Assembly: GCA_003133745.1 (NCBI GenBank)
Contig: PKZD01000038.1
Location: forward strand, 17,865-75,625
Direction: 5' to 3'
Source: Candidatus Tyrphobacter aquilonaris
Lineage (GTDB): Bacteria; Vulcanimicrobiota; Vulcanimicrobiia; Vulcanimicrobiales; Vulcanimicrobiaceae
DNA: 57,761 bases
The notes under the pieces are model-generated. The model saw nothing but the letters and a program-made list of their open reading frames with translations, ran no database searches and had not been told where the DNA came from. Both the position numbers and the translations under genes were made by a program. Below are positions 1-8,979 of this stretch, in pieces (within the stretch, counting starts at the first letter, position 1; each line of letters starts with the position of its first letter).

Positions 1-698
1 CGCTCGGCGATCTGCGGCAGGTCGCCGCCGACCATGGCTCGAGCGATCTCGTCGATGCTCGTCTCTTTCGTCGCCATGGCGGCGACGATTTTGCCGTGTC
101 GCATCACGGTGACGCGCGCGCTGTAGGAAACGACCTCCTGCAGCTTGTGCGTGACGATCAGGACCGCGGTTCCGCGTTGCGCAAGCGCGACGACGGTCGC
201 AAAAAACGCATCGATCTCCGCGGGTGCGAGCGCGGCGGTCGGCTCGTCGAGGAGGAGCACCGCGGGCTCGCGTTCGAGTTCGCGGAGCAACTCGACGCGC
301 TGCTGGATGCCGATGGGCAACTCGTCGACGAAGGCGTCGGGCTCGATCGCAAGATTGTTCGCCGATGCGAGCTCGCGCACGCGCTTGCGTGCCGCGCCGG
401 CGTCGATGCGCAAACCGTCACGCGGCTCGCGCCCAAGCAGAACGTTCTGCCAGACGCGCAAACGCCCGACCAACTCGAAATGCTGATGGACCAGGCCGAC
501 GCTGCCGTGTGCCTCGACCGTTCCCGCATCGGGGCGCAGCTCGCCGAATGCGATCGCCGCGAGCGTCGACTTTCCGGCGCCGTTCTCGCCGACGAGGGCG
601 TGAATCTCGCCCGCGTACAAATCGAGATCGACGCCGTCGACCGCGACGACGCCGGGAAACGTCTTGCGAATGCCTCGTAACTGCAGCGCGGGCGTCAT
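1..698 (-). CDS. ABC transporter ATP-binding protein (BMP/nucleoside-sugar type), partial, runs off left edge
   Basis: Own reverse translation: MTPALQLRGIRKTFPGVVAVDGVDLDLYAGEIHALVGENGAGKSTL (Walker A) and LLLDEPTAALAP (Walker B); absent from the ORF track because it is open at the window edge; ATGA-type overlap with the upstream BMP gene. Confidence 0.9.
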   Translation of the reverse strand, partial: MTPALQLRGIRKTFPGVVAVDGVDLDLYAGEIHALVGENGAGKSTLAAIAFGELRPDAGTVEAHGSVGLVHQHFELVGRLRVWQNVLLGREPRDGLRIDAGAARKRVRELASANNLAIEPDAFVDELPIGIQQRVELLRELEREPAVLLLDEPTAALAPAEIDAFFATVVALAQRGTAVLIVTHKLQEVVSYSARVTVMRHGKIVAAMATKETSIDEIARAMVGGDLPQIAE

Positions 699-1717
699 GG
701 CACCGGCACCGGTCTGAACGCGGCCTCACCGGGGCGCGTGTTCGGCGGCGAGATGCGCCCGTCTTCGATGGCTTGTTCGATCCTCGCCAAGCGCGCTAAT
801 CGCGACGGGCCGATCTGATCGCGCGTGTAGCGGAAATCCGTCAAGCCGATCGCGTGCTGCTTGAGCCCGAGCACGAGGTGTCCGCTGAGCGGATGCCCTT
901 CTTGTATTGCCTTGGCAACGTCGAAGACGGCGACGTCGACCTTCTTGACCATCGAGGTAAGGATCTTTCCGGGTGCCTTGCCGTCTTGATCGGAGTCGAC
1001 GCCAATCACGTAATCACCCGTGCGCGTCTTCACGGCATCGATCGAACCGAGCGTCGCCTTTCCGGCCGCGGAGTAGACGATGTCGGCGCCGCCATCGAAG
1101 AGAAGCTGCGTCAGCTCCTTTCCGGCGGCGACGTCGTCGAAGCTGCCGACGTACTTCACATCGACGCGCGTGCTCGGATCGATTTCGCGCGCGCCCGCAA
1201 CGAAACCGGCTTCGAACTTTTCGAGCAACGGGATGTCTTGGCCGCCGAGAAAGGCGATGTGGTGCGTCCGGCTCATCATCGCGGCGAGCGCTCCCGCGAG
1301 AAACGAGCCGTCTTCTTCCTTAAAGGTTACGGAAACGACGTTGGGGTCGGGAACGACGGCGTCGATGATCGCGTAGTGCTGCGTGGGATTCGCTCGCGCG
1401 ACCTCGTCGAGATCGCCGCTCATGAGGAAGCCGATCGCGTAGATCATCTCGAAGTGCAGATTCGAAAGGGCGCTCAGGTTCGGCTGGTAGTCGGGCGCCG
1501 AGCGCGATTGCAGCACCTGAATGTACGCGCCAAGTTGCGCCTGCGACGCCAGCAGCCCGCGATAGGCGGAGTCGTTGAAGGACTGGTCGCCTAGCCCGCC
1601 CACGTCGGTGACCATCCCGAGCGTTAACTGCCCCGGCTGCGGACCTCGATGGTGCATCGCGCAGCCGGCGAGGACGAACATCCCCGCGAGCGCTACAATT
1701 GCCGCCCGCCACTTCAT
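695..1717 (-). CDS. BMP family lipoprotein, ABC transporter substrate-binding protein
   Basis: MKWRAAIVALAGMFVLAGC lipobox; GQLTLGMVTDVGGLGDQSFNDSAYRGL typical of the BmpA/Med family; next to its ATPase. Confidence 0.9.
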   Translation of the reverse strand: MKWRAAIVALAGMFVLAGCAMHHRGPQPGQLTLGMVTDVGGLGDQSFNDSAYRGLLASQAQLGAYIQVLQSRSAPDYQPNLSALSNLHFEMIYAIGFLMSGDLDEVARANPTQHYAIIDAVVPDPNVVSVTFKEEDGSFLAGALAAMMSRTHHIAFLGGQDIPLLEKFEAGFVAGAREIDPSTRVDVKYVGSFDDVAAGKELTQLLFDGGADIVYSAAGKATLGSIDAVKTRTGDYVIGVDSDQDGKAPGKILTSMVKKVDVAVFDVAKAIQEGHPLSGHLVLGLKQHAIGLTDFRYTRDQIGPSRLARLARIEQAIEDGRISPPNTRPGEAAFRPVPVP

Positions 1718-1790
1718 CTGCGCGAAGTACGTCCGGGACCTCCCCGATGCCTTCGTAGGGGAATCCCGAAGGGGCGGGTAAGCGCGGCGC

Positions 1791-2267
1791 ATGGTACGCG
1801 ACCTGCGGAAGGGACCTCCGCGCCGCTGGAACGAGTCGCTTGGGCAGATTCGCTGGCTACCGAGGCTGATCGACAAGACGCGCGCGGCGCTTGCGGGACG
1901 GCTCGGCGATTATTTCTTCGGGCAGAGCCCGTTGGACCGCGAGTTGCTTCGCGCGCTGGGTATTGCGCATCGAGAGTTCGCGCGCATCGTCCGCGACGCA
2001 CCCGGCGATGCGGACGTGCTCGCGGCGCTTCAGGCGCGCTCCCCCGAAGGCGTGCGCGCGGCGCGAGCCTGGAGTGAAGCCCTGCCGCGCCGGCGCGGAC
2101 TCTTTCTCTTCGCGATCGATCTCGACGACGGATACCTCCCGGGTTGGTGGCGATGGCTCGGCGCGCCGACGCGCTGGTCCTCAGGGTTTCTCACGCGGGC
2201 GATCAAGCGCATCTGGCCCTCACGTGCCGTCGACGGATTGCGTCTCGAAGGCGAGGAGGAGCGATGA
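1791..2267 (+). CDS. DUF5069-like protein
   Basis: QIRWLPRLIDKTRAALAGRLGDYFFG N-terminal pattern; overlaps arginase start by 4 nt. Confidence 0.6.
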   Translation: MVRDLRKGPPRRWNESLGQIRWLPRLIDKTRAALAGRLGDYFFGQSPLDRELLRALGIAHREFARIVRDAPGDADVLAALQARSPEGVRAARAWSEALPRRRGLFLFAIDLDDGYLPGWWRWLGAPTRWSSGFLTRAIKRIWPSRAVDGLRLEGEEER

Positions 2268-3130
2268 AACGCGTCGACATCATCGGCGTTCCGATGGATC
2301 TGGGCGCGAGCCGTCGCGGCGTCGACATGGGACCATCGGCGGTGCGCTACGCGCGGCTGCACGAACGGCTGCAGGCGCTCGGCATTCAAGAAGTCGTCGA
2401 TCACGGCAACCTCTACGTTCCCATCCGCGAGGCGGCCGAGAGCGCCGATCAGCAGGTGCGCTACTACGACGTCATCGAGGAAGTCTGCGGGCGCCTGAGC
2501 GGCGTCGTCGAGCGCGTCGCGCGCGACGGCGGCATGCCGATCGTGCTCGGCGGAGACCACTCGATCGCCATCGGAACGCTCGCGGGTTTGCGGCGCGCCT
2601 ACGCTCAGGCTGCGGGATTGATCTGGATCGACGCGCACGCGGACATCAACAGCCCCGACAGCTCGCGGACCGGAAACGTGCACGGCATGCCGCTCTGGTT
2701 TGCGCTCGAGCGCGGCGATGCGGTCGCCGAGCAGACCGTCTTAATCGGCTTGCGAGACGTCGACGCGGCGGAGAAGCGGATTCTGCGCGAGCGAGGCGTG
2801 CGCGCCTTCTCGATGACGGACGTCGATAAGCTCGGCATGGCGCGCGTCGTCGAAGAGGCGCTGCGCATCGCCGGTGCGGACCGGCGTCCGCTGCACGTCT
2901 CGTTCGATCTCGACGGGATCGATCCAAGTGAGGCGCCCGGAACCGGAACGCCGGTCAAGGGTGGACTGAGTTATCGGGAGGCGCATCTCGCGATGGAGAT
3001 GCTCGCGGAATCGGGAAGGCTGGGATCGATCGAGATGGTCGAGATCAATCCGATCCTCGACCGTTCCAATCAAACTGCGTTGCTGGCCGTCGGGCTCATC
3101 TGCTCCGGCTTGGGGAAATCAATTCTGTGA
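2264..3130 (+). CDS. rocF: arginase
   Basis: [70 protein letters not shown] metal-binding motifs. Confidence 0.95.
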   Translation: MKRVDIIGVPMDLGASRRGVDMGPSAVRYARLHERLQALGIQEVVDHGNLYVPIREAAESADQQVRYYDVIEEVCGRLSGVVERVARDGGMPIVLGGDHSIAIGTLAGLRRAYAQAAGLIWIDAHADINSPDSSRTGNVHGMPLWFALERGDAVAEQTVLIGLRDVDAAEKRILRERGVRAFSMTDVDKLGMARVVEEALRIAGADRRPLHVSFDLDGIDPSEAPGTGTPVKGGLSYREAHLAMEMLAESGRLGSIEMVEINPILDRSNQTALLAVGLICSGLGKSIL

Positions 3131-3375
3131 AAGAGACGAACATCACGCTCTATCAAGCGGAATGGTGTCCGTATTGTGCGCGCGTACGCGAGGCGATGAC
3201 GGACTTGCTCTTGGACTACAAGATCGTGAACGTGCCGCGCGCGCACTCCGAACGCACGCTGCTCACGGAGCTGTTCGGCAAGACCGGGATTCCGTCGATG
3301 ATCGACGGCGACGTAAAGATTGCCGACGACGACGACGCGATCATCAAGCATCTCAAGGGGAGGTACGGCAAGTGA
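3127..3375 (+). CDS. glutaredoxin family protein
   Basis: YQAEWCPYCARVREAM (CPYC) with thioredoxin fold GIPSMI cis-Pro; 4-nt overlap with arginase. Confidence 0.85.
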   Translation: MKETNITLYQAEWCPYCARVREAMTDLLLDYKIVNVPRAHSERTLLTELFGKTGIPSMIDGDVKIADDDDAIIKHLKGRYGK

Positions 3376-3809
3376 ACGAGACGATTTCCAGTTACGAACG
3401 CAACTGGGCGATGTGCTCGCACCTTCTCGGGCTGCTCATCTTCACGCACATCCCGTTCGCGAACGTCATCGGACCGCTCGTGCTCTACATCCAGGTTCGC
3501 GGCGAGAAGATGCCGTTCGCGACCGAACACGCGAAGGCGGCGTTGGACTTCCAGATCACCTTTTCGCTCGCGATGATCGTCTGGTTCATCGTGGGATTCG
3601 CGATCGTCGGGGCCGGCGTCGCGGCGCTCGCGGTCAACGGCGATCGCGATCCGGGGCCGCCGCTCGCTCTCATCGCCGGACTCTTCGTACTCGTCAGCTT
3701 GCTGCTGCTCGGCGTGCTCGCGAACGTCGTCTGCTGCATTCTCGGGGCGATCGCCGCGTCGGGCGGCCACCGCTTTCGCTACCCTCTCGCGATCCCGTTC
3801 GTGCGTTAG
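3372..3809 (+). CDS. DUF4870-like membrane protein
   Basis: VNETISSYERNWAMCSHLLGLLIFTHIPFANVIGPLVLYIQ...EHAKAALDFQITF; GTG start overlapping the previous stop. Confidence 0.75.
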   Translation: MNETISSYERNWAMCSHLLGLLIFTHIPFANVIGPLVLYIQVRGEKMPFATEHAKAALDFQITFSLAMIVWFIVGFAIVGAGVAALAVNGDRDPGPPLALIAGLFVLVSLLLLGVLANVVCCILGAIAASGGHRFRYPLAIPFVR

Positions 3810-3877
3810 AGATTGAGTTTCGACAGGACCTGGTCGGGGAAAAAGAGCGGAGAAGCGCTAGCTCCCGGGAGGTCACC

Positions 3878-4873
3878 GTGCTCAGACAGATCGCGCACAT
3901 CGCCTTGTACGTCGCATTCGGAAGCCTCGTGGCCGCGTGCAGCAGCAGCGGCGGCAGCGCTCCCAATCCTCCGAATCCAGGCCCCGTCCTCTCCGCGACG
4001 TTCACATCGGGGATCACGACGAACGCGTCCCTGTACGATGCCGTGAGCGGGCCCGACGGACGTATCTGGTTCACGGAGTTCTCGGCGGACAATCTCGCGG
4101 CCGTCACGACGAGCGGCACCGTGACGGAGTATCCAACCGGAGCGCTCACGCAACCCAACGGCATCGCAGTCGGGCCCGACGGCAACCTCTGGACCGGTGG
4201 CTTCGGGGCGAGCATCGAGAAGGTGACGACCTCCGGTAGCGTGACGACCTACGCGGTCGCCGGAGCGCACGTCGGGGACATCGTCTCCGGTCCCGGCGGA
4301 CTGCTCTGGTTCACGGATTACGGGAACAAGGAAATCGGCACGATCAGCACCACTGGAACGGTGCACGAGTATGTGTTGCCCGGCGGCTCGGATCCAAGCG
4401 GCATCGCCGTCGGCGCCGACGGCAATCTGTGGGTGACCGATTCCGGCAACAACGCGATCCTCAAGGTTTCACCGGCGGGATCGGTCCTCGCCTCGTATCC
4501 CAGCACGGTCTCCACCGGTGAGTCCCTGGAGTACATCGTCGCGGCGCCCGACGGCAACCTCTACTTCACGGTGTACGAAGACAACGCGTCCACGAACGAC
4601 GTCGTCGGACGCATCACGACCGGTGGAACGGTCACGAAGGCTGGAATGATCGCACCGCTCAGCTACCCCAACCGCATCATCGTCGGCAAAGACGGGAACC
4701 TCTACTTCACGGAGTACGCGACGGCGAAACTCGGCAAGGTCACGCTTGCGACGGGAACCGTCTCCGAATCATCGCCTGGAATCGCTTCCTACGGCAACTC
4801 CGCGATCGCCGCCGGATCCGATGGGCGCTTATGGGTTGGCGGAACGCAGACGATCTGGGCGCTATCCTACTAA
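3878..4873 (+). CDS. Virginiamycin B lyase-like / NHL beta-propeller lipoprotein
   Basis: GTG start, VLRQIAHIALYVAFGSLVAACSSSG lipobox; repeated PDGNLWFTE-like blades. Confidence 0.8.
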   Translation: MLRQIAHIALYVAFGSLVAACSSSGGSAPNPPNPGPVLSATFTSGITTNASLYDAVSGPDGRIWFTEFSADNLAAVTTSGTVTEYPTGALTQPNGIAVGPDGNLWTGGFGASIEKVTTSGSVTTYAVAGAHVGDIVSGPGGLLWFTDYGNKEIGTISTTGTVHEYVLPGGSDPSGIAVGADGNLWVTDSGNNAILKVSPAGSVLASYPSTVSTGESLEYIVAAPDGNLYFTVYEDNASTNDVVGRITTGGTVTKAGMIAPLSYPNRIIVGKDGNLYFTEYATAKLGKVTLATGTVSESSPGIASYGNSAIAAGSDGRLWVGGTQTIWALSY

Positions 4874-5010
4874 TCGGCTTCAGCGCCCCAGGCGTCCCAG
4901 CCGGTGACGCGCGAGCGAGCGAACAGTTCGACGCGTGACCGTTTCCCGCAGAGCGCTTCGATGCGCTTTCGAAAAATCGCCGGTTTTTCGCTGTGCGCGG
5001 CGCGCGGATC
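4870..5010 (-). pseudogene. C-terminal remnant of an MT-A70 family methyltransferase
   Basis: Reverse strand, preceded by an in-frame stop: SDPRAAHSEKPAIFRKRIEALCGKRSRVELFARSRVTGWDAWGAEAD*; hand-aligned 35/45 identical to the C-terminus of the intact MT-A70 gene at 5964-6629. Confidence 0.85.
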
Positions 5011-5031
5011 AGAACGCGCGTCCGCTCACGA

Positions 5032-5952
5032 CTAAAACAGCCACGGTAGTTCCTCGCGGCTCGCAGGATCACCATGAATTTCACCATCGATACACCAGAT
5101 GGAACCGATGTTGATTTCGCGTAGGAAGGACACCATTTCTTGCGGCACGACGACGCCGAACATCCCGTAGAGCCGAACGTCATGCTCGAACCCAGCCGTC
5201 TTCCGGTGTAGGAACCGATAGTGATAGAGCTGGGCTATGGCGCCCCGTATCTGCCGAATCAAGTCATCCTCAACGCTCTTCATCTCGAAGATGGCTCCAA
5301 AGCCATTGGTGCGGACCAACGCATCTGCGTACTTCGTGCGCGTACAGCTAAGCCCGGCAGCTTGCGCCTTTCTCTTCACTGCGACGACGAGGGCATGGTG
5401 ATTGCGCGTGCGCCGTTCGTTGGCTTGGCGGCGCGCTTCCGGGTCGCTGATGAAGTCGCCTGGGGCAGGTGCGCGAGGCGGCTCCTCCGGTATATCCGTC
5501 TCTGCCGGCGCTGCATCGTGGTCCGCTTCGTCGGATTGCAAGACGGATTCGAAGGCTTCCTCAAGCCGGGAATTAAGCTTGATTGCCTCGGCCTTGATCA
5601 CGTGCTCGTAGTTTTCGGGTACGGTTGTAGCGCCGGCTGGCAATGCGGAAAGTAGAAGCCGCCCACGCTCGGTTATGCGAAGGCGCTGTCTTGGCTGCGT
5701 CCGTTCTTTGTCTAAGCGATCGCTAGAATCGAACCACTCATTGCCATCGTATGATATCTGGAGTCTAACAAAATCTAAGTGAACGATGTTCCTGCCCGCG
5801 TCTCGATTGGACAAGACGTTCCACTGCCCGACGTCTTGGGTAAAGCGTGCCTGAACTCTCTCCCTCAAGGCGGCTGTGGTGAGGGAACCTTCGGCGCTCT
5901 CTGCAAGGGCACGTAGCGCCGGAACATCGGTGTCTCGCTCCGGAATTGCCAC
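5032..5952 (-). CDS. Putative PD-(D/E)XK-fold nuclease, candidate restriction endonuclease partner of the adjacent MT-A70
   Basis: KYADALVRTNGFGAIFEMKSVEDDLIRQIRGAIAQLYHYRF: D(x12)ExK followed by the R..IGQLYEYR-like helix seen in many PD-(D/E)XK enzymes; lies 11 nt after the methyltransferase stop; visibly lower GC. Confidence 0.6.
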   Translation of the reverse strand: MAIPERDTDVPALRALAESAEGSLTTAALRERVQARFTQDVGQWNVLSNRDAGRNIVHLDFVRLQISYDGNEWFDSSDRLDKERTQPRQRLRITERGRLLLSALPAGATTVPENYEHVIKAEAIKLNSRLEEAFESVLQSDEADHDAAPAETDIPEEPPRAPAPGDFISDPEARRQANERRTRNHHALVVAVKRKAQAAGLSCTRTKYADALVRTNGFGAIFEMKSVEDDLIRQIRGAIAQLYHYRFLHRKTAGFEHDVRLYGMFGVVVPQEMVSFLREINIGSIWCIDGEIHGDPASREELPWLF

Positions 5953-5963
5953 GAATCACGATT

Positions 5964-6629
5964 TCATTCGAGGAGCATCCCTGGATCCGCGTCGAGCTTG
6001 CCGGCCTCTGCTCCCCAGTTATCCCAGCCCGTTGCGCTGGATCTCGCAAAAAGCTCGATGCGCGGCCGATCGCCGCAGAGTTGCTCGATGCGCTTTCTAA
6101 ATACCGCCGGCTTTTCGCTATGGCTGGCGCGAGGATGAAGCACCACCTGGGGCTGAGCCAGATCAAGGATTGGGAACGGTCTTCCCGTGGGCTTGGTTGT
6201 GGCGGATAGTAACAGTTCCGTCGTTGGTTTTGTAAATGTGGGCAGAACGCCTTGACCGTTAATGATTGCGCCGCCCCGGTTGATCTTTACCCACACGTAA
6301 GCGATACCACGATAGTGAAGACCCCAGCGTGCTATGAGTTCTATTGCAAAGTCAAGGCGGGGGCATGTAGCCCACAAGAAAACAGCCGCATTCTTGTTCA
6401 AGATGCGTTGTATGTCGATTGCTGCTAGTTCGTCAAGATCCATCAATGGATAGTGCTTCGCGGCGGCAGCATCTTTTATCGGACTGCCATAATAATACCA
6501 GGGCGGATCGACGTAAGCTATATCGTAGGTGCTGGCTGGAAGCGGCGGCAACTCAACGTGCGGCTTGGCGACCGATCGCTTTGCAAGGCGCCGGAGGTGC
6601 ACGATATTCTTTGGCGACAGCGCGGTCAC
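5964..6629 (-). CDS. MT-A70 family adenine-N6 methyltransferase
   Basis: YDIAYVDPPWYYYG (DPPW motif), PLMDLDELAAIDIQRI, VFLWATCPRLDFAIELIARWG, FARSSATGWDNWGAEA; start is GTG/TTG, so ambiguous by a few codons. Confidence 0.9.
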   Translation of the reverse strand: MTALSPKNIVHLRRLAKRSVAKPHVELPPLPASTYDIAYVDPPWYYYGSPIKDAAAAKHYPLMDLDELAAIDIQRILNKNAAVFLWATCPRLDFAIELIARWGLHYRGIAYVWVKINRGGAIINGQGVLPTFTKPTTELLLSATTKPTGRPFPILDLAQPQVVLHPRASHSEKPAVFRKRIEQLCGDRPRIELFARSSATGWDNWGAEAGKLDADPGMLLE

Positions 6630-6682
6630 TGGCAACAGAATATGCGACGAGGCCGATTCAGCCCTGCAAATCTGCGCGCGCT

Positions 6683-7468
6683 TTACCAGAGGTCGGGCCA
6701 GTGCGAGGCGACGAGCAGGGCGACGGCAGCGCCGCAGAACGTCGCGAGCAGGTTCACGAGGTCGTTGTCGAACCAGCGCAGACCGCGGAACATCTTCGTC
6801 TGCGTGCCGCAGGAATGGATCTCGGTCTCGCACGGGCGCGCGCATGTCGGGCACCAGTGCAAGGCCTGCGCGCTCGCGCCGAGGATCGAGTCGAAGAGGC
6901 TGCCGGCGACGCCGCCGATTGCGACGGGCCAGAACGGCGCAAGGTGCACGTCGTATGCGACGAGCGCGATGAAGGCAGCGCCCGCGCACTGCGCGATCGT
7001 CCCCGGAAGTGAAATGCCGCCGGAGAGTCCGCTCTGCACCGGCCGAAACGTGAGAATCGAGCGGACGCCGCGCTGCGCGAGCGAGCCGATCTCGCTCGAC
7101 CACGTGTCGGCGGTGGCGGCTGCGATCGCTCCCGCGAATGCGAGCGCCAGCGGCACGTCCGTCGTTCGGCTCAAGGCGATGCACACCCCGGCGACGCCGC
7201 CGTTTGCGAAGACTTGCCAGGCGTCGCGCGGACCCTGCTTTCCAAAATCGATGAGACGGCGCTTACGGCGCGAGCCGAGGCGCGAGAGCAACGACGACGT
7301 GATGAAGAACGCGAGCAGGACCGCGGCCGCCGGCCAGCCGTCGACGCCGAAGGTGACCGTGCCGATCGCAAATGCGGCGAAGGCTCCGCTCGGCGTCAAC
7401 GCACCGAGCGCATACGCGAGCGAGACGATCCCGAGCGAGGCGATGGCTGCGATCTCGATCTGGATCAT
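6683..7468 (-). CDS. DUF92 / TMEM19 / VTE6-like family membrane protein
   Basis: ALGALTPSGAFAAFAIGTVTFG, ATADTWSSEIGSLA, GVAGSLFDSILGASAQ typical DUF92 motifs; 4-nt overlap with cobA-hemD. Confidence 0.85.
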   Translation of the reverse strand: MIQIEIAAIASLGIVSLAYALGALTPSGAFAAFAIGTVTFGVDGWPAAAVLLAFFITSSLLSRLGSRRKRRLIDFGKQGPRDAWQVFANGGVAGVCIALSRTTDVPLALAFAGAIAAATADTWSSEIGSLAQRGVRSILTFRPVQSGLSGGISLPGTIAQCAGAAFIALVAYDVHLAPFWPVAIGGVAGSLFDSILGASAQALHWCPTCARPCETEIHSCGTQTKMFRGLRWFDNDLVNLLATFCGAAVALLVASHWPDLW

Positions 7469-8979
7469 GCGCGTACGGCGAAGTGGGCGTTGAGGGCCGC
7501 GAGAAGACCTTCGGTCGTGAAATCTTCGGCGACGATGTCGACGGATAAACCAACCTCACGAACCTCGTCGGCGGTGATCGGGCCGATGCAGGCGACGATC
7601 TTCCCGAGCGCTGCTTCGACGGCCGCAGCGTTGCCGCCAAGCAGAGCCGCATAGCCGCGGACGGTACTGCCGCTCGTGAACGTCAAGACGTCGGCGCGCG
7701 CAACCTTCTGCGCGAACTGCGGATCGACGGTGACTCGCGTCGCATATGCGGCGACCGCCGTCGGCAAACGCTTCGCCTGCTCGAGCACGGATCGCAGGAT
7801 GTCGCGCCCTTCCTGCGCCGCATAGATCAGCACGGCTTCGCCTTCGCGAGTGCGTTCCAGCAGATCGTTGGCGACGTCTTCGCTCGTGAAGCGACCGGAG
7901 ACGAGGTCCGCGCGCACGCCGAACCCTTCGAGCGCTCGCGCCGTTTTCGTCCCGATGGCCGCAACGCGCGTGCTTCCAATGCGTCGCGCGTCGGCACCGA
8001 GCGCGTGCAGATTTTCGAAGAATGCTACGACGCCGCTACGCGACGTGAAGACGACCCACGCGTACTCCGCCAACTTCTCGACCGCGCGTTTCGCGGGTGT
8101 GGGGTCGTCGGGAGGGCGAATCTCGATCGTCGGGGCGAGAATCGGCTCCATGCCGCTTGCGAGCAGCGCGCGTGCGAAGCGCTCTCCTTCGTTCGCGGTG
8201 CGCGTGACCAACACGCGCTTGCCGAAGAGCGGTCCGCGATCAAACCAGCGCAGCTCTTCGCGGAGACGGACGACTTCACCGACGATTGCCACCGCCGGCG
8301 CGTGAATCTCGCAGCGTTCGGCTTCGAGCGCGATCGTCGCGAGCGTCGCGGTGACGCAGCGTTGCGTGGGGCGCGTGCCTTCTTGGATCAACGCGATCGG
8401 CGTCTGCGGATCGAGACCGTGCTCGACCAATGTGCGCGCGATCGACTCCAATCGTTCGACGCCCATGAGGAAGACGAGCGTCGACTTCGGATCGGCGAGC
8501 CGCGCCCAGTCGATTGCCGACTCCGGCTTGTTCGGATCCTCGTGGCCGGTTGCGACCGTGAACGACGATGCGTGCTCGCGGTGCGTCAGGGGAATTCCGG
8601 CATACGCCGGCGCGGCCACCGCGGACGTGATCCCGGGCAGCACCCGGAACGGAACTCCGGCTGCGCGCAGCGCCTGCGCCTCCTCCGCGCCGCGCCCGAA
8701 AACGAACGGATCGCCGCCCTTCAAGCGCACGATGCGCCGCCCTTCGCGCGCTCTACCGATCATCAAGGCTTCGATCTCGCGCTGCTCCATCGCGCGATCG
8801 CCGCCGCGCTTGCCGACGTAGATGCGCTCGCACGAGCGCGGCGCAAAGGCGACGACGGCATCGCTCGCGAGCGCATCGTAGAGCAGCACGTCGGCCTCGC
8901 GCAACGCTTGCGCCGCCCCGAGCGTGAGGAGCGCCGGATCCCCGGGGCCCGCTCCGACGAGCGCGACGCTGCCGATCAC
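7465..8979 (-). CDS. cobA-hemD: Uroporphyrinogen-III C-methyltransferase / uroporphyrinogen-III synthase fusion
   Basis: GSVALVGAGPGDPALLTLGAAQAL and VRLKGGDPFVFGRGAEE (SUMT), then C-terminal HemD domain (VLVTRTANEGERFARALLASGMEPILAPTIEI). Confidence 0.95.
   Translation of the reverse strand: MIGSVALVGAGPGDPALLTLGAAQALREADVLLYDALASDAVVAFAPRSCERIYVGKRGGDRAMEQREIEALMIGRAREGRRIVRLKGGDPFVFGRGAEEAQALRAAGVPFRVLPGITSAVAAPAYAGIPLTHREHASSFTVATGHEDPNKPESAIDWARLADPKSTLVFLMGVERLESIARTLVEHGLDPQTPIALIQEGTRPTQRCVTATLATIALEAERCEIHAPAVAIVGEVVRLREELRWFDRGPLFGKRVLVTRTANEGERFARALLASGMEPILAPTIEIRPPDDPTPAKRAVEKLAEYAWVVFTSRSGVVAFFENLHALGADARRIGSTRVAAIGTKTARALEGFGVRADLVSGRFTSEDVANDLLERTREGEAVLIYAAQEGRDILRSVLEQAKRLPTAVAAYATRVTVDPQFAQKVARADVLTFTSGSTVRGYAALLGGNAAAVEAALGKIVACIGPITADEVREVGLSVDIVAEDFTTEGLLAALNAHFAVRA

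Noticed and set aside
6630-7184. N-terminal extension of the MT-A70 ORF into the DUF92 coding region
   Set aside because: Arg-rich out-of-frame translation of DUF92; the MT-A70 gene more likely starts at GTG/TTG near 6629-6635
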